From positions 1-64,000 of the forward strand of contig JAJRQF010000060.1 in assembly GCA_024280375.1 (NCBI GenBank): 64,000 nucleotides of DNA, in the 5' to 3' direction. The notes beneath the pieces are model-generated. The model ran no database searches. It saw only the letters and a list, made by a program, of their open reading frames with translations, and was not told the DNA's origin. The DNA comes from Alphaproteobacteria bacterium. Its GTDB lineage: Bacteria; Pseudomonadota; Alphaproteobacteria; Rhizobiales; Rhizobiaceae. The position numbers were made by a program, and so were the translations under genes. Of this stretch, positions 1-7,717 are shown one piece after another (the stretch's first letter is position 1; each line of letters starts with the position of its first letter).

Positions 1-4
1 AAAA

Positions 5-94
5 TGGCGGAGAGGAAGGGATTCGAACCCTCGAGACAGTTCCCCGCCTACGCCCTTAGCAGGGGCGCGCCTTCGACCACTCGGCCACCTCTCC
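5..94 (-). tRNA. tRNA-Ser (anticodon GCU)
   Basis: Read on the minus strand, this is a complete class II tRNA. The acceptor stem GGAGAGG pairs with CCTCTCC, followed by discriminator G and an encoded CCA (positions 5-7). The T arm carries GGTTCGAATCC. The anticodon loop CTGCTAA gives GCU, decoding AGC/AGU serine codons. The long variable arm is typical of tRNA-Ser. No integrase or attachment site is seen beside it. Confidence 0.96.
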
Positions 95-303
95 GAGGCC
101 GTGATTATTGGGATTGCTCACGAAAATCAAGCGTTAATATTCCTGATCAGCAACAAATTGGAATATCGCTCAGAGATTCAAAGCAATTGCACAATAATTT
201 GGCAGCAAAGTAGTGTGGTGCAATTGATCTATCACTGGTGATTTAGAAAATGCCAGTTTGCGCACAGCTATTACAGGTGCGTTGAGCCAGTCAGCGGTCC
301 GTT

Positions 304-732
304 CTACCCGCCCTGAACGCCGCCTTTGACCGCCCGCATGATGGCAGTGCATGTGGCCAGCTTTTTATTATCAACATCGAGCACTTCACCGGCGGTAAAA
401 ATGGTTTTTGCCCCTCCACCGGTTACCCAACCAACGGCGCGTATCAACCCCGGCATGGCCGGTGCCAGATAATTGGTGGTGAGCGTAAGGGTCACCACCC
501 GTTGCGAGACATCTTCGGCCAAATGACGACTGGCCGCGTAACCGCAGGCACTATCCAGCAACACGCATAAAACACCGCCATGCAACATGCCTGCCCGGTT
601 TAGATGAATATCGCGCGCATCCAGCTCGATCTCGGTTCGATCACTATAAACATAGGTCACATATCCGAGATTGTTTTGCAGACCCATATCAGCACGATAG
701 ATATGCGGTTTTTCTTTGGCGTTTTCGTTCAA
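304..732 (-). CDS. PaaI-family hotdog-fold acyl-CoA thioesterase
   Basis: This 142-residue protein is the usual length for a single-hotdog PaaI/YbgC-like thioesterase. The HGG motif at residues 51-53 is followed by a helix with Asp60, the expected catalytic acid. Such enzymes hydrolyse acyl- or aryl-CoA esters to free acid and CoA in the cytoplasm, often to rescue CoA in degradation pathways. The start is a TTG codon (730-732) behind AGGAA. It lies in the same orientation as the acyl-CoA dehydrogenase genes to its right but is separated from them by a repeat cluster, so membership of the same transcript is uncertain. The substrate is unknown. Confidence 0.85.
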   Translation of the reverse strand: MNENAKEKPHIYRADMGLQNNLGYVTYVYSDRTEIELDARDIHLNRAGMLHGGVLCVLLDSACGYAASRHLAEDVSQRVVTLTLTTNYLAPAMPGLIRAVGWVTGGGAKTIFTAGEVLDVDNKKLATCTAIMRAVKGGVQGG

Positions 733-775
733 GGTAATTCCTCTTTTTCGCTCAACGCTAGCGGCTTTTCTAATG

Positions 776-818
776 GCTCAAGTTTTGCGCTTCGCGTTGA
801 TCAACGTGCAACTTGAGC
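776..818. repeat. Family A covarying hairpin, copy A1
   Basis: The arms GCTCAAGTT (776-784) and AACTTGAGC (810-818) are perfect reverse complements and enclose the conserved core TTGCGC (785-790) and ACGTGC (804-809). The same core with other arms recurs elsewhere in the window. The loop contains the self-complementary CGTTGATCAACG. It lies between the thioesterase gene and the acyl-CoA dehydrogenase gene. Confidence 0.85.
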
Positions 819-872
819 GACACCTCGGCCTCCGCGAAGACGCCGCATTAGCGGCGGCTCCTGTTTGATGCC

Positions 873-900
873 GTGATCTTGCGCGGCGAAGCCACGTGCG
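873..900. repeat. Family A hairpin, truncated copy A2
   Basis: The left arm GTGATC is followed by TTGCGC (879-884), a short GGCGAAGCC stem-loop and ACGTGC (894-899). The expected right arm GATCAC is absent because the sequence runs into the 49-bp tandem repeat. The intact relative at 52188-52219 has both arms. Confidence 0.7.
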
Positions 901-991
901 TATATTTTATAATGGTTCATATCTTGCGCTTCGCGTTGCTCAACGTGCGTATATTTTATAATGGTTCATATCTTGCGCTTCACTTCGCTCA
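894..991. repeat. 49-bp tandem duplication of a family A unit
   Basis: ACGTGCGTATATTTTATAAT begins at 894 and again at 943, and the two 49-bp units are nearly identical up to the loop of the hairpin core (TTCGCGTTG in the first, TTCACTTCG in the second). The first unit has lost its complementary right arm. The second runs into the intact hairpin at 964-1006. This looks like local duplication of a hairpin repeat. Confidence 0.85.
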
Positions 992-1006
992 ACGTGCGAT
1001 ATGAAC
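964..1006. repeat. Family A covarying hairpin, copy A4
   Basis: The arms GTTCATATC (964-972) and GATATGAAC (998-1006) are perfect complements around the core TTGCGC (973-978) and ACGTGC (992-997). The right arm ends on the last base of the minus-strand stop codon of the acyl-CoA dehydrogenase gene, so the hairpin sits immediately 3' of that gene and could mark its transcript end. Confidence 0.85.
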
Positions 1007-2136
1007 TATGCCGCCGACAGCGCGATCACCCGCTCAATATGATAATCCTCATCGCCAAACTGATGGTCAATCATGGTCAACCGCTTGGCAAAATGCGGCA
1101 GGGCATATTCCCATGTCATGCCAATACCGCCATGCATCTGAATGCATTCCTCGGCCACCAGATGACCGACCCGGCCAACAAGATTTTTCAAGGCCGAAAC
1201 ATTCCATTCGCGCAGCTCGCGGCCACCATCCAATTGACCTGCCGCATTGATGAGCGACGAACGCACCTGCTCAATCTCGATCAACATTTCCGCATAGCGA
1301 TGCTGCAAAACCTGAAAGCGCCCGATGATCACACCAAACTGCTTGCGGGTTTTCAGATATTCAAGTGTCATTTCAGTCGACACCTGCATGGCACCCAGCG
1401 CCTCGGCCGAAATGGCGACAATACCGGCCGCCGTTGCTTTTTCGATATGAGCAAAGCAATCCGTACCATCGCCCAACATCACCTTATCGGAAATTTCAAC
1501 ACCATTGAGCGCAATCTCGCCCACCCGACCACCATCAACCGTTGGGCAACCGCGAATGGAAACACCGTCGGCGCGCGGGTTGACGAGGAACAGGGCAATG
1601 CCATCTTCGTCGCCCGCATCGCCGGAAATCCGGGCCGAGACGATCAGCAAATCAGCACTGTCGCCGTTAAGCACCGCCGATTTATGGCCTGTCAATCTGT
1701 AGCCCTTGTCGGTTTTTTCTGCCTTTGTTGCCACATGTGCCAGATCATAGTGGCTGTCTGGTTCGCTATGGGCGAATGTGATCAGCGTTTCGCCACCGAT
1801 GACCTTTTCCAGCAGCATTTTTTGCTCCGGGCCACCGGCATGTTCGATCAGCTTGCCAGCAACCAGATTGGCCAGCATCGGCTCGACCACCAGGCCCTTG
1901 CCAAGTTCTTCAAACACCACGGCAAGGTCAAAACCAGAGCCACCAAAACCGCCAACATCTTCGCTGAACATTGCGCCAATCAGCCCAAGCTCGGCAAATT
2001 CAGCCCAAATTTCGCGGGAAAACCCTTCATCCGAGGCGGCAAATTCATGACGTTTTTCAATTGTATATTTCTCGCGCACAAAGCGTGCTGCCATATCGGC
2101 CAGCATGCGGCGATCATCACTATGGGTAAAATCCAT
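1006..2136 (-). CDS. Acyl-CoA dehydrogenase, probable non-catalytic partner subunit
   Basis: This 376-residue protein has the acyl-CoA dehydrogenase fold: an N-terminal helical domain, a middle beta domain and a C-terminal helical domain with TRKQFGVIIGRFQ and the QMHGGIGMTWE segment. The start is the ATG at 2134-2136, one base after the stop of the preceding dehydrogenase gene. The C-terminal YEG-type catalytic glutamate region reads RLTMIDHQFG, and the alternative ER-type glutamate of the isovaleryl-CoA dehydrogenase group is also not evident. With the tight coupling this suggests the beta subunit of an alpha2beta2 enzyme like the paired FadE proteins of actinobacterial steroid degradation. 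That assignment is inferred. Confidence 0.85.
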   Translation of the reverse strand: MDFTHSDDRRMLADMAARFVREKYTIEKRHEFAASDEGFSREIWAEFAELGLIGAMFSEDVGGFGGSGFDLAVVFEELGKGLVVEPMLANLVAGKLIEHAGGPEQKMLLEKVIGGETLITFAHSEPDSHYDLAHVATKAEKTDKGYRLTGHKSAVLNGDSADLLIVSARISGDAGDEDGIALFLVNPRADGVSIRGCPTVDGGRVGEIALNGVEISDKVMLGDGTDCFAHIEKATAAGIVAISAEALGAMQVSTEMTLEYLKTRKQFGVIIGRFQVLQHRYAEMLIEIEQVRSSLINAAGQLDGGRELREWNVSALKNLVGRVGHLVAEECIQMHGGIGMTWEYALPHFAKRLTMIDHQFGDEDYHIERVIALSAA

Positions 2137-2137
2137 T

Positions 2138-3331
2138 TTACAGCCCCGACAATTTGGAAATAATATTCTTCTGAATCTCATTTGATCCAGCGAAGATAGA
2201 AAGCTTGCGATTGTTGAAATAATCAGACGCGACCGGATTGGCATAGTCCGGGCCAATGGGAGGCTCGTTATAGCCCGCATCCAGCGCTTCTGATACAAAT
2301 GGCAGCGCGTGCGGCCCTAGGGCGCGGCGTGCCAGATCGTTGATCGCCTGACGAATAACAGTCCCCTTGACCTTCATCATGGAGGCATCCACCGGTGAGG
2401 CCGCACCGCTCATCGCGTCTTGCAACACCCGCAAATTTGTGGTGCGCAGGGCTGCCAGATCAATTTCAATCTTGGCCATGCGGGCAGCAAAATACGGGTC
2501 TTGAGCCAGCGGCTTGCCGGATTTCTTCTGCAATTTGGCAATGCGTTTTAACTGCTCCAGCCCTTCGGTGGAAAAACCAATACCGGCGGTGCCGGTGCGC
2601 TCATGGGTGAGCAGATATTTGGCGTAGGTCCAACCCTGGTTTTCTTCACCCACCAGATTGCCAATTGGCACTTTGACATCATCAAAGAAAATCTCGTTCA
2701 CCTCGTGCTCGCCATCGAGCAGAATAATCGGCCGCACTTCAATTCCGGGCGTTGCCATATCAATTAGCAAGAACGAAATTCCCTGTTGCGGCTTGCCTTC
2801 GGTTGAGGTTCGCACCAGACAAAAAATCCAGTCCGCATGCTGGCCAAGAGTCGTCCATGTTTTTTGGCCGTTGACGATATAATGATCGCCGTCGCGTTTG
2901 GCCGAGGTTTTGAGCGATGCGAGATCGGAGCCTGCTCCCGGTTCTGAATAACCCTGACACCACCAATCGGTGCCATCAAGAATGCGCGGCAGGTAATGGG
3001 CGCATTGCTCGTCCGAACCAAATGCCATTAAAACCGGCGCCAACATGCCAACACCAAAAGGCACAACGCGGGGCGCGCCGGCCCTACAGGCCTCTTCTTC
3101 GAAGATATTCTTTTGCACCGCATCGAATGCCGCGCCGCCATGTTCCTTCGGCCAACCGGAGGCCAGCCAACCGCGATCATTCAGCAGGCCGTGCCACTCA
3201 ACCATATCTTCCTTGGTCAAACGCTGCAGGTTTTTCACCTTGTCTGCGATGCGCTTTGGTAGTTTTTCAGCGAGGAAATCCTGCACTTCTTTGCGAAAGG
3301 CAAGCTCTTCTTCATTATAATTCAGGTCCAA
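2138..3331 (-). CDS. Acyl-CoA dehydrogenase (FadE type), probable catalytic subunit
   Basis: A 397-residue flavoprotein that would oxidise an acyl-CoA to the enoyl-CoA and pass electrons to ETF. Family segments include QGYSEPGAGSDLASLKT in the middle domain and IFAGSNEIQKNII near the C terminus. The usual YEGT glutamate is Ala there, but HERTG in the C-terminal domain offers a glutamate where the isovaleryl-CoA dehydrogenase group has its base. The start appears to be TTG (3329-3331) with GGGAGA six bases upstream. One base separates its stop from the next dehydrogenase, which supports a heteromeric complex. The substrate is unknown; the FadE26-like look favours a bulky acyl-CoA. Confidence 0.9.
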   Translation of the reverse strand: MDLNYNEEELAFRKEVQDFLAEKLPKRIADKVKNLQRLTKEDMVEWHGLLNDRGWLASGWPKEHGGAAFDAVQKNIFEEEACRAGAPRVVPFGVGMLAPVLMAFGSDEQCAHYLPRILDGTDWWCQGYSEPGAGSDLASLKTSAKRDGDHYIVNGQKTWTTLGQHADWIFCLVRTSTEGKPQQGISFLLIDMATPGIEVRPIILLDGEHEVNEIFFDDVKVPIGNLVGEENQGWTYAKYLLTHERTGTAGIGFSTEGLEQLKRIAKLQKKSGKPLAQDPYFAARMAKIEIDLAALRTTNLRVLQDAMSGAASPVDASMMKVKGTVIRQAINDLARRALGPHALPFVSEALDAGYNEPPIGPDYANPVASDYFNNRKLSIFAGSNEIQKNIISKLSGL

Positions 3332-3371
3332 TGAATTTCTCCCAATTCAATTGTTCTCTTGGTTATTTTCT

Positions 3372-4163
3372 TTACATCGCCGAGGTGCCGCCATCAATGG
3401 CGATTGCCACCCCGGTGGTGAAACTGTTTTGCGGATCACAGGCCCATAACATGGCCTGTGTCACCTCATCGGCGGTTGCCAAACGGCGCATCGGAATGCC
3501 GCGCACCAGAAACTCTTCGGCCTGTTTATCGCCGCCGCCGCCCAGCAGATCATCTTCGACCATCGGCGTGCGGGCAAAGGCCGGGCAAATAGCATTGATG
3601 CGAATACCGCGCCGTGCATATTCAAGGGCGGCTGATTTGGTAAGCCCGATTACGCCATGTTTTGCAGCGGAATAAACCGATACCATCGGCGCGCCACCAA
3701 TGCCCGCAAGCGACGATACATTGAGAATGGAGGAGGTTCGGTCATGCGCCTTATAGGCTTCTTCCATCACCGGTATCTGGTGTTTCATGCCGTAAAACAC
3801 CCCCATTAAATCCACTTGAATGGTATCAAATGCCTGTTTGGAATCCACATCGGCCAACCGTCCCGGCACGTGGCCGATACCGGCATTGTTGATCGCCACA
3901 TCGAGCCTGCCATAGGTGCTCATAGCCAGTTCAACAAATTCCTTTGATGAGGCTTCTTCCCTCACGTCCTGCACCATCGAGACAACCTTGATGCCTTCAT
4001 CTTTCAATTCGCCTGTAAACTCGGCAAGCCCGTCTTCCGCATGGTCCGAGAGGGCAAAATTCGCGCCTTCTGCGGCGAATTTTTTCACCATTGAACGGCC
4101 AAACCCGCCAGCGGCCCCGGTAATCAACACGGTCAATCCGTCAAATCGCTTATTATGTGGCAT
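3372..4163 (-). CDS. SDR family NAD(P)-dependent oxidoreductase
   Basis: A classical short-chain dehydrogenase of 263 residues. The cofactor motif TGAAGGFG is at residues 15-22, NNAG near 92-95, the catalytic Ser at 150/151, and Tyr164 and Lys168 (YSAAK). The C terminus IDGG is typical. It would interconvert an alcohol and a ketone, possibly a 3-hydroxyacyl-CoA or a ring hydroxyl. It lies in the minus-strand run between the kinase-like gene (four bases upstream) and the tandem dehydrogenases. Nothing in the sequence fixes the substrate. Confidence 0.88.
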   Translation of the reverse strand: MPHNKRFDGLTVLITGAAGGFGRSMVKKFAAEGANFALSDHAEDGLAEFTGELKDEGIKVVSMVQDVREEASSKEFVELAMSTYGRLDVAINNAGIGHVPGRLADVDSKQAFDTIQVDLMGVFYGMKHQIPVMEEAYKAHDRTSSILNVSSLAGIGGAPMVSVYSAAKHGVIGLTKSAALEYARRGIRINAICPAFARTPMVEDDLLGGGGDKQAEEFLVRGIPMRRLATADEVTQAMLWACDPQNSFTTGVAIAIDGGTSAM

Positions 4164-4166
4164 TGC

Positions 4167-5216
4167 TCAACTCTCTTTTTCGATCAATTCAATGGCGGCA
4201 TGGGCAAGCACCGGCACGGCGGCGGCCATCTGTTTTGCCCGTTCAGGGTTAGACGCATTGCCATCTTCGGCACGTTTGGCAACCCCTTGCAATATAGCCG
4301 TCAGACGGAAAATACAGAACACCAGATAGAAGCTCCAATTATCAATTTTCGCAATACCGCGTCGCTCGCAATATTTCGCCACATATTCTTCTTCGCTTGG
4401 AATGCCAATCGCCTTGCGATCAATGCCGCCCAGCCCGCGCATACCGCCCTCATAGGGCAGCCGCCATTGCATACACTGGTAAGCAAGATCAGCCAGCGGA
4501 TGGCCAAGGGTGGATAATTCCCAGTCAAGCAGGGCAATGACATTTGGCTCATTATTGGCGAAAATCATATTGTCCATGCGGTAATCGCCATGGACAATGG
4601 AGACGATGCCATCATCTTCCGGCATATTTTCCTCAAGCCACGAAATAACCTTATGCACCTTTGGTTGCGGGGTCATTTCTGAGGCCCGAAATTGCTTGGC
4701 CCAACGGTCGGTCTGGCGCGCAAAATAATTGCCAGGCCGCCCGAACTCGCTCAAACCCACCTCATCCACATTGACCGAATGAAGGGCAGCGAGCGTTTTA
4801 TTCATTGCATCCAGTATGGCACCCCGCTTGAGGTTGGCCGCCTCCCCTTCGCCCAATTCGGGCAAGGATGGGTCCCAGAATATCCGGCCATCGAGATAAT
4901 CCATAACAAAGAACATGCGTCCAATGGGGTTGTCGTCACCGGCCAAATGCAGCATTTTTGGCACCGGCACATCGCTTTTTGCGAGCGCCGCCATCACCCG
5001 ATATTCGCGGTCTACCTGATGGGCGGATTTGAGCAATTCGCCCGGTGGTTTGGCACGCAGCACATATTGCCCGCTTTTGGCATTGAGCAAATAGGTCGGG
5101 TTTGACTGGCCGGTGTTGAATTTCTTCACCTCACGCAGATCTTCAAACCCTTCAATATTGGCCGCCAGATAGGGGCCAAGGGCAGTTTGGTCGATAGCAT
5201 TAGGATCAGTGGTCAA
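4167..5216 (-). CDS. APH-like kinase (split ACAD10/11 or LvaA type)
   Basis: This 349-residue protein has an aminoglycoside-phosphotransferase fold: FNTGQSNPTY near residues 33-42, catalytic loop HGDYRMDN at 209-216 (Asp211, Asn216) and metal-binding DWE at 231-233. In human ACAD10/11 this domain is fused to an acyl-CoA dehydrogenase, and in the Pseudomonas putida levulinate pathway the related LvaA phosphorylates 4-hydroxyacyl-CoA so that a dehydrogenase-like partner can eliminate phosphate. Here the neighbours are acyl-CoA enzymes and there is no sign of antibiotic resistance. The start is TTG (5214-5216), with AAGGGG overlapping the end of the upstream SDR gene. A phosphorylating step on a hydroxyacyl-CoA is the best inference. 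Confidence 0.82.
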   Translation of the reverse strand: MTTDPNAIDQTALGPYLAANIEGFEDLREVKKFNTGQSNPTYLLNAKSGQYVLRAKPPGELLKSAHQVDREYRVMAALAKSDVPVPKMLHLAGDDNPIGRMFFVMDYLDGRIFWDPSLPELGEGEAANLKRGAILDAMNKTLAALHSVNVDEVGLSEFGRPGNYFARQTDRWAKQFRASEMTPQPKVHKVISWLEENMPEDDGIVSIVHGDYRMDNMIFANNEPNVIALLDWELSTLGHPLADLAYQCMQWRLPYEGGMRGLGGIDRKAIGIPSEEEYVAKYCERRGIAKIDNWSFYLVFCIFRLTAILQGVAKRAEDGNASNPERAKQMAAAVPVLAHAAIELIEKES

Positions 5217-5221
5217 TGGAG

Positions 5222-6133
5222 TTACCCCTTCATCCCGGCGGTTGCCTTTTGAATGATCTTCATCACATGGTCATTGCCAGTCATCATTTCTTTTGCATTG
5301 GACATATCAGAAATCGCGCCAAACTGTGCGGCAATCGCCTCCGGTGTGCGTTCAGCTTCCGGCAAATAAAGCCCGTCGGATTCCAGCAATTTTGCCACCG
5401 CATAGCACCCGGCACCGGCAAGCATAATGGTGCGGGATGGCGCATCTTTTGAGGCAAGATACAAGAACGCGGGTGTCACATATTCAGGCGCTATTTGGGC
5501 AAGCATGGCTTCAGGAATAATGTCTTCGGTCATGCGGGTTGCGGCCGTTGGGGCAACACAATTGATGTGAATATTGTTTTTCGCCCCTTCAATATGAAGC
5601 GTATTCATCAGCCCCACAACGCCACCCTTGGCAGCGCCATAATTTGCCTGACCAAAATTGCCATAAATACCGGATGTCGACGTGGTGTTGACGATGCGGC
5701 CGTAATTCTGCTCTTTCATGATATTCCACACCGCACGGCTGCAATAGGCGGTGCCATTGAGATGCACATCGACCACCGCATCCCAGTCGGAAATCTCCAT
5801 CTTGCCGAATGATTTATCGCGCAAGATACCGGCATTGTTGATCAAAATATCAACCCTGCCCCATTCGTCCATTACCTCAGCCACAAGGTTTTGCACCTGA
5901 TCCCAATCGGCCACATTGGCACCATTGGCAATTGCCTCGCCACCGGCTTCCATGATCTCAACAACAACCTGTTCGGCGGCTTCAGATGATCCACCGGTGC
6001 CGTCGCGCGCGCCACCAAAATCATTGATCACCACGCGTGCGCCGCGTGCCGCCAATTGCATTGCGTGAGATTTCCCCAGCCCATTGCCTGAACCGGTTAC
6101 AATGGCAACCTGTCCATCAAAATCTATTGTCAT
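5222..6133 (-). CDS. SDR dehydrogenase of the MFE-2 / HSD17B4 type
   Basis: A 303-residue SDR with TGSGNGLG at residues 13-20, an inserted FGGARDGTGGSS loop after the second strand, NNAGILRDKSF near 99-109, and catalytic Tyr165 and Lys169 (YGAAKGG). The inserted loop and the VNTTSTSGIYGNFGQANY stretch match the (3R)-hydroxyacyl-CoA dehydrogenase part of peroxisomal MFE-2, also seen in steroid side-chain enzymes. It would oxidise a 3-hydroxyacyl-CoA with NAD. A C-terminal extension of about 50 residues follows the usual SDR core. The kinase gene starts six bases downstream. AAGGAAG lies upstream of the ATG. Confidence 0.87.
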   Translation of the reverse strand: MTIDFDGQVAIVTGSGNGLGKSHAMQLAARGARVVINDFGGARDGTGGSSEAAEQVVVEIMEAGGEAIANGANVADWDQVQNLVAEVMDEWGRVDILINNAGILRDKSFGKMEISDWDAVVDVHLNGTAYCSRAVWNIMKEQNYGRIVNTTSTSGIYGNFGQANYGAAKGGVVGLMNTLHIEGAKNNIHINCVAPTAATRMTEDIIPEAMLAQIAPEYVTPAFLYLASKDAPSRTIMLAGAGCYAVAKLLESDGLYLPEAERTPEAIAAQFGAISDMSNAKEMMTGNDHVMKIIQKATAGMKG

Positions 6134-6182
6134 TTATTATTCTTCCTTATTTTAATAGCATTTCATCATTTGATTGAAACGC

Positions 6183-6292
6183 TATATTTAATTTTCGCTC
6201 ACGGCAATTCCTCGCTCTGCTCGGGCCTACGCGAAGTGCGGTGCACTGGCACCGGGCCGCTCTACGCGTCCTGACTGCTTTTATGCAAACAT
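6183..6292. repeat. Family B composite palindromic element, copy B1
   Basis: Between the MFE-2-like SDR and the MaoC gene lies a sequence starting TTTTCGCTCACGGC and ending CCTGACTGCTTTTATGCAAA. Its beginning and end resemble the elements at 10872-11020 and 31499-31716. The right end overlaps the last codons and the TAA stop of the MaoC gene (6281-6283), so the element seems to have become part of that reading frame. The inner part holds GTGC/GCAC and CGGGCC/GGGCCG hairpin pieces. Confidence 0.6.
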
Positions 6293-6760
6293 TGAAGCGT
6301 CCAGTATTGTCAGGCCCAGCCATTCAGCAATCAGTGCCGGACGGGTTTCATTTTCAATTTCCACCGTAACTTCAGTTTTCACCAGAATATTAGCGGGAGA
6401 TTTTTCCGCCACTTCCAGCGTTTTAAAGTGAGCTCTCACCCGTGAACCGGATTTAACCGGCGATAAAAACCTGATCTTGTCGAAACCGTAATTGATGCCC
6501 ATGCGAGCACCTTTAAGCGTTGGAGAAACCTCCATAGTGAATGCGGAAAGCACCGAAAGGGTCAAAAAACCGTGGGCAATGGTGCCGCCAAAAGGGGTTT
6601 CTTCCTTGGCGCGCGCCTCATCAATATGGATAAACTGATGATCTTCCGTCACATCGGCAAATTGATCAATACGGCTTTGATCAATCAGCATCCATGAGGA
6701 TGTCAACGGCTCTGCGCCGATCTGGGCTTTTAGTTCGTCAACCGTGATTTCAGCTTTCAT
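6281..6760 (-). CDS. MaoC / NodN-like enoyl-CoA hydratase
   Basis: A 159-residue single hotdog-domain protein of the MaoC family. The (R)-hydratase motif is present, with Asp40 and His45 in the segment around residues 36-47, followed by FGGTIAHGFLTLS. It would add water to a trans-2-enoyl-CoA to give the (3R)-hydroxyacyl-CoA, the matching partner for an MFE-2-type dehydrogenase. The chosen ATG (6758-6760) overlaps the end of the upstream SDR gene by 11 bases, so translation is probably coupled. The last codons lie inside a repeat element, so the C terminus may differ from relatives. Confidence 0.88.
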   Translation of the reverse strand: MKAEITVDELKAQIGAEPLTSSWMLIDQSRIDQFADVTEDHQFIHIDEARAKEETPFGGTIAHGFLTLSVLSAFTMEVSPTLKGARMGINYGFDKIRFLSPVKSGSRVRAHFKTLEVAEKSPANILVKTEVTVEIENETRPALIAEWLGLTILDASMFA

Positions 6761-7571
6761 CAAACAGCCCCATACGCCCGGTTGAAACAGACTCGCCCCC
6801 ATCAATTGGCAATATGGCTCCGGTCACATAAGCCCCGCCCTTTCCGCATAAAAACAGGGTTGCGCCAGCAATATCGGAGGGCTGGCCAATCCGACCGCTT
6901 GGGTTGATGGCACCAACGGCAGCGGCCCCCTCTTCCGATGCGGTGGCAAATGCGGTCATGCGGCTTTGAAACGGACCGGGTGCAAATGCGTTGACTGTAA
7001 TGTGCTTGCCGGCAAACTCGCTCGCCAGAATTTTGGTCATATGGTGCACACCTGCCTTTGAGACAGAATAGGAATAGGCCCCATCGGCCAGCGGAATTGT
7101 ACCCATGACAGAGCCAAGATTGATAATTCGGGCCGGGTCTTTTGCACTTGATGCCGCCTCAAGCAATGGCAGCAGATTACGGGTAAGTGTAAACATCGCT
7201 GCCACATTGACCCCCATAATCTTGGTCCATGCGGCATAGGGAAATGTCTCAAGCGGTTCGCCCCATGTGGCGCCTGAATTATTGATCAGAATATCCAGCT
7301 TATCGGTGCGATTGGCGATTTCTTCAGAAAGTGCTGTAATTCCCTCATCACTTGAAAGATCGGCGGCAAAACCCTCGGCGCTTCCCGCCGCATCAAGTTC
7401 ATTGAGTTCGGAAGCAACCGCCTCACAAACCTCGCCCTTGCGCGATGCGATGAGAACCCTTGCGCCCGCCTCCACCAGCGAAGTTGCAATCATGCGGCCA
7501 ATCCCGGACGCGCCGCCGGTCACCAGTGCTGTTTTACCCTCAACGGAAAACAGGTTTTCAAGATAATTCAA
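6750..7571 (-). CDS. SDR family oxidoreductase (RhlG/FabG-like)
   Basis: A 273-residue classical [11 protein letters not shown] at residues 18-25 binds the cofactor, NNSG is near 97-100, and Ser154, Tyr168 and Lys172 form the active site. The C terminus has PIDGG. It resembles RhlG-like 3-oxoacyl reductases, but the natural substrate cannot be read from sequence. It is the first gene of the minus-strand run, with a TTG start (7569-7571) five bases after GGGAGA, and it overlaps the MaoC gene. It faces the divergent ACAD10/11-like gene across about 146 bp. Confidence 0.85.
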   Translation of the reverse strand: MNYLENLFSVEGKTALVTGGASGIGRMIATSLVEAGARVLIASRKGEVCEAVASELNELDAAGSAEGFAADLSSDEGITALSEEIANRTDKLDILINNSGATWGEPLETFPYAAWTKIMGVNVAAMFTLTRNLLPLLEAASSAKDPARIINLGSVMGTIPLADGAYSYSVSKAGVHHMTKILASEFAGKHITVNAFAPGPFQSRMTAFATASEEGAAAVGAINPSGRIGQPSDIAGATLFLCGKGGAYVTGAILPIDGGESVSTGRMGLFDES

Positions 7572-7619
7572 ATCACTCTCCCAAATGCAAAAATTGTCGG
7601 TTAGTCTGCGCTAACCTTG

Positions 7620-7664
7620 TTGACAAGCAAGAGCATAGAATGCTCACTTATTCCGGTTACGTAA
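7620..7664. promoter_or_regulatory. Divergent promoter region with two inverted repeats
   Basis: The gap between the two divergent catabolic genes holds GAGCAT-AGA-ATGCTC (7631-7645), a perfect 6-bp inverted repeat, and the palindrome TTACGTAA (7657-7664). A TTGACA hexamer begins at 7620 but has no convincing -10 at normal spacing. The position suggests operators for a shared regulator. No regulator gene adjoins. Confidence 0.45.
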
Positions 7665-7717
7665 AGGGCAAAACGAAAATTGTCTTCAATCACAGTCATC
7701 AGAGCAGGAACAATCAA

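Noticed and set aside
961-2163. A 400-codon open frame on the plus strand opposite an acyl-CoA dehydrogenase gene.
   Set aside because: It is the antisense shadow of a well-supported gene; its translation is rich in His, Cys and Gln without family likeness.
4167-5216. Aminoglycoside resistance by an APH-like enzyme.
   Set aside because: The neighbours are acyl-CoA enzymes and the sequence resembles the ACAD10/11 kinase domain more than resistance kinases.
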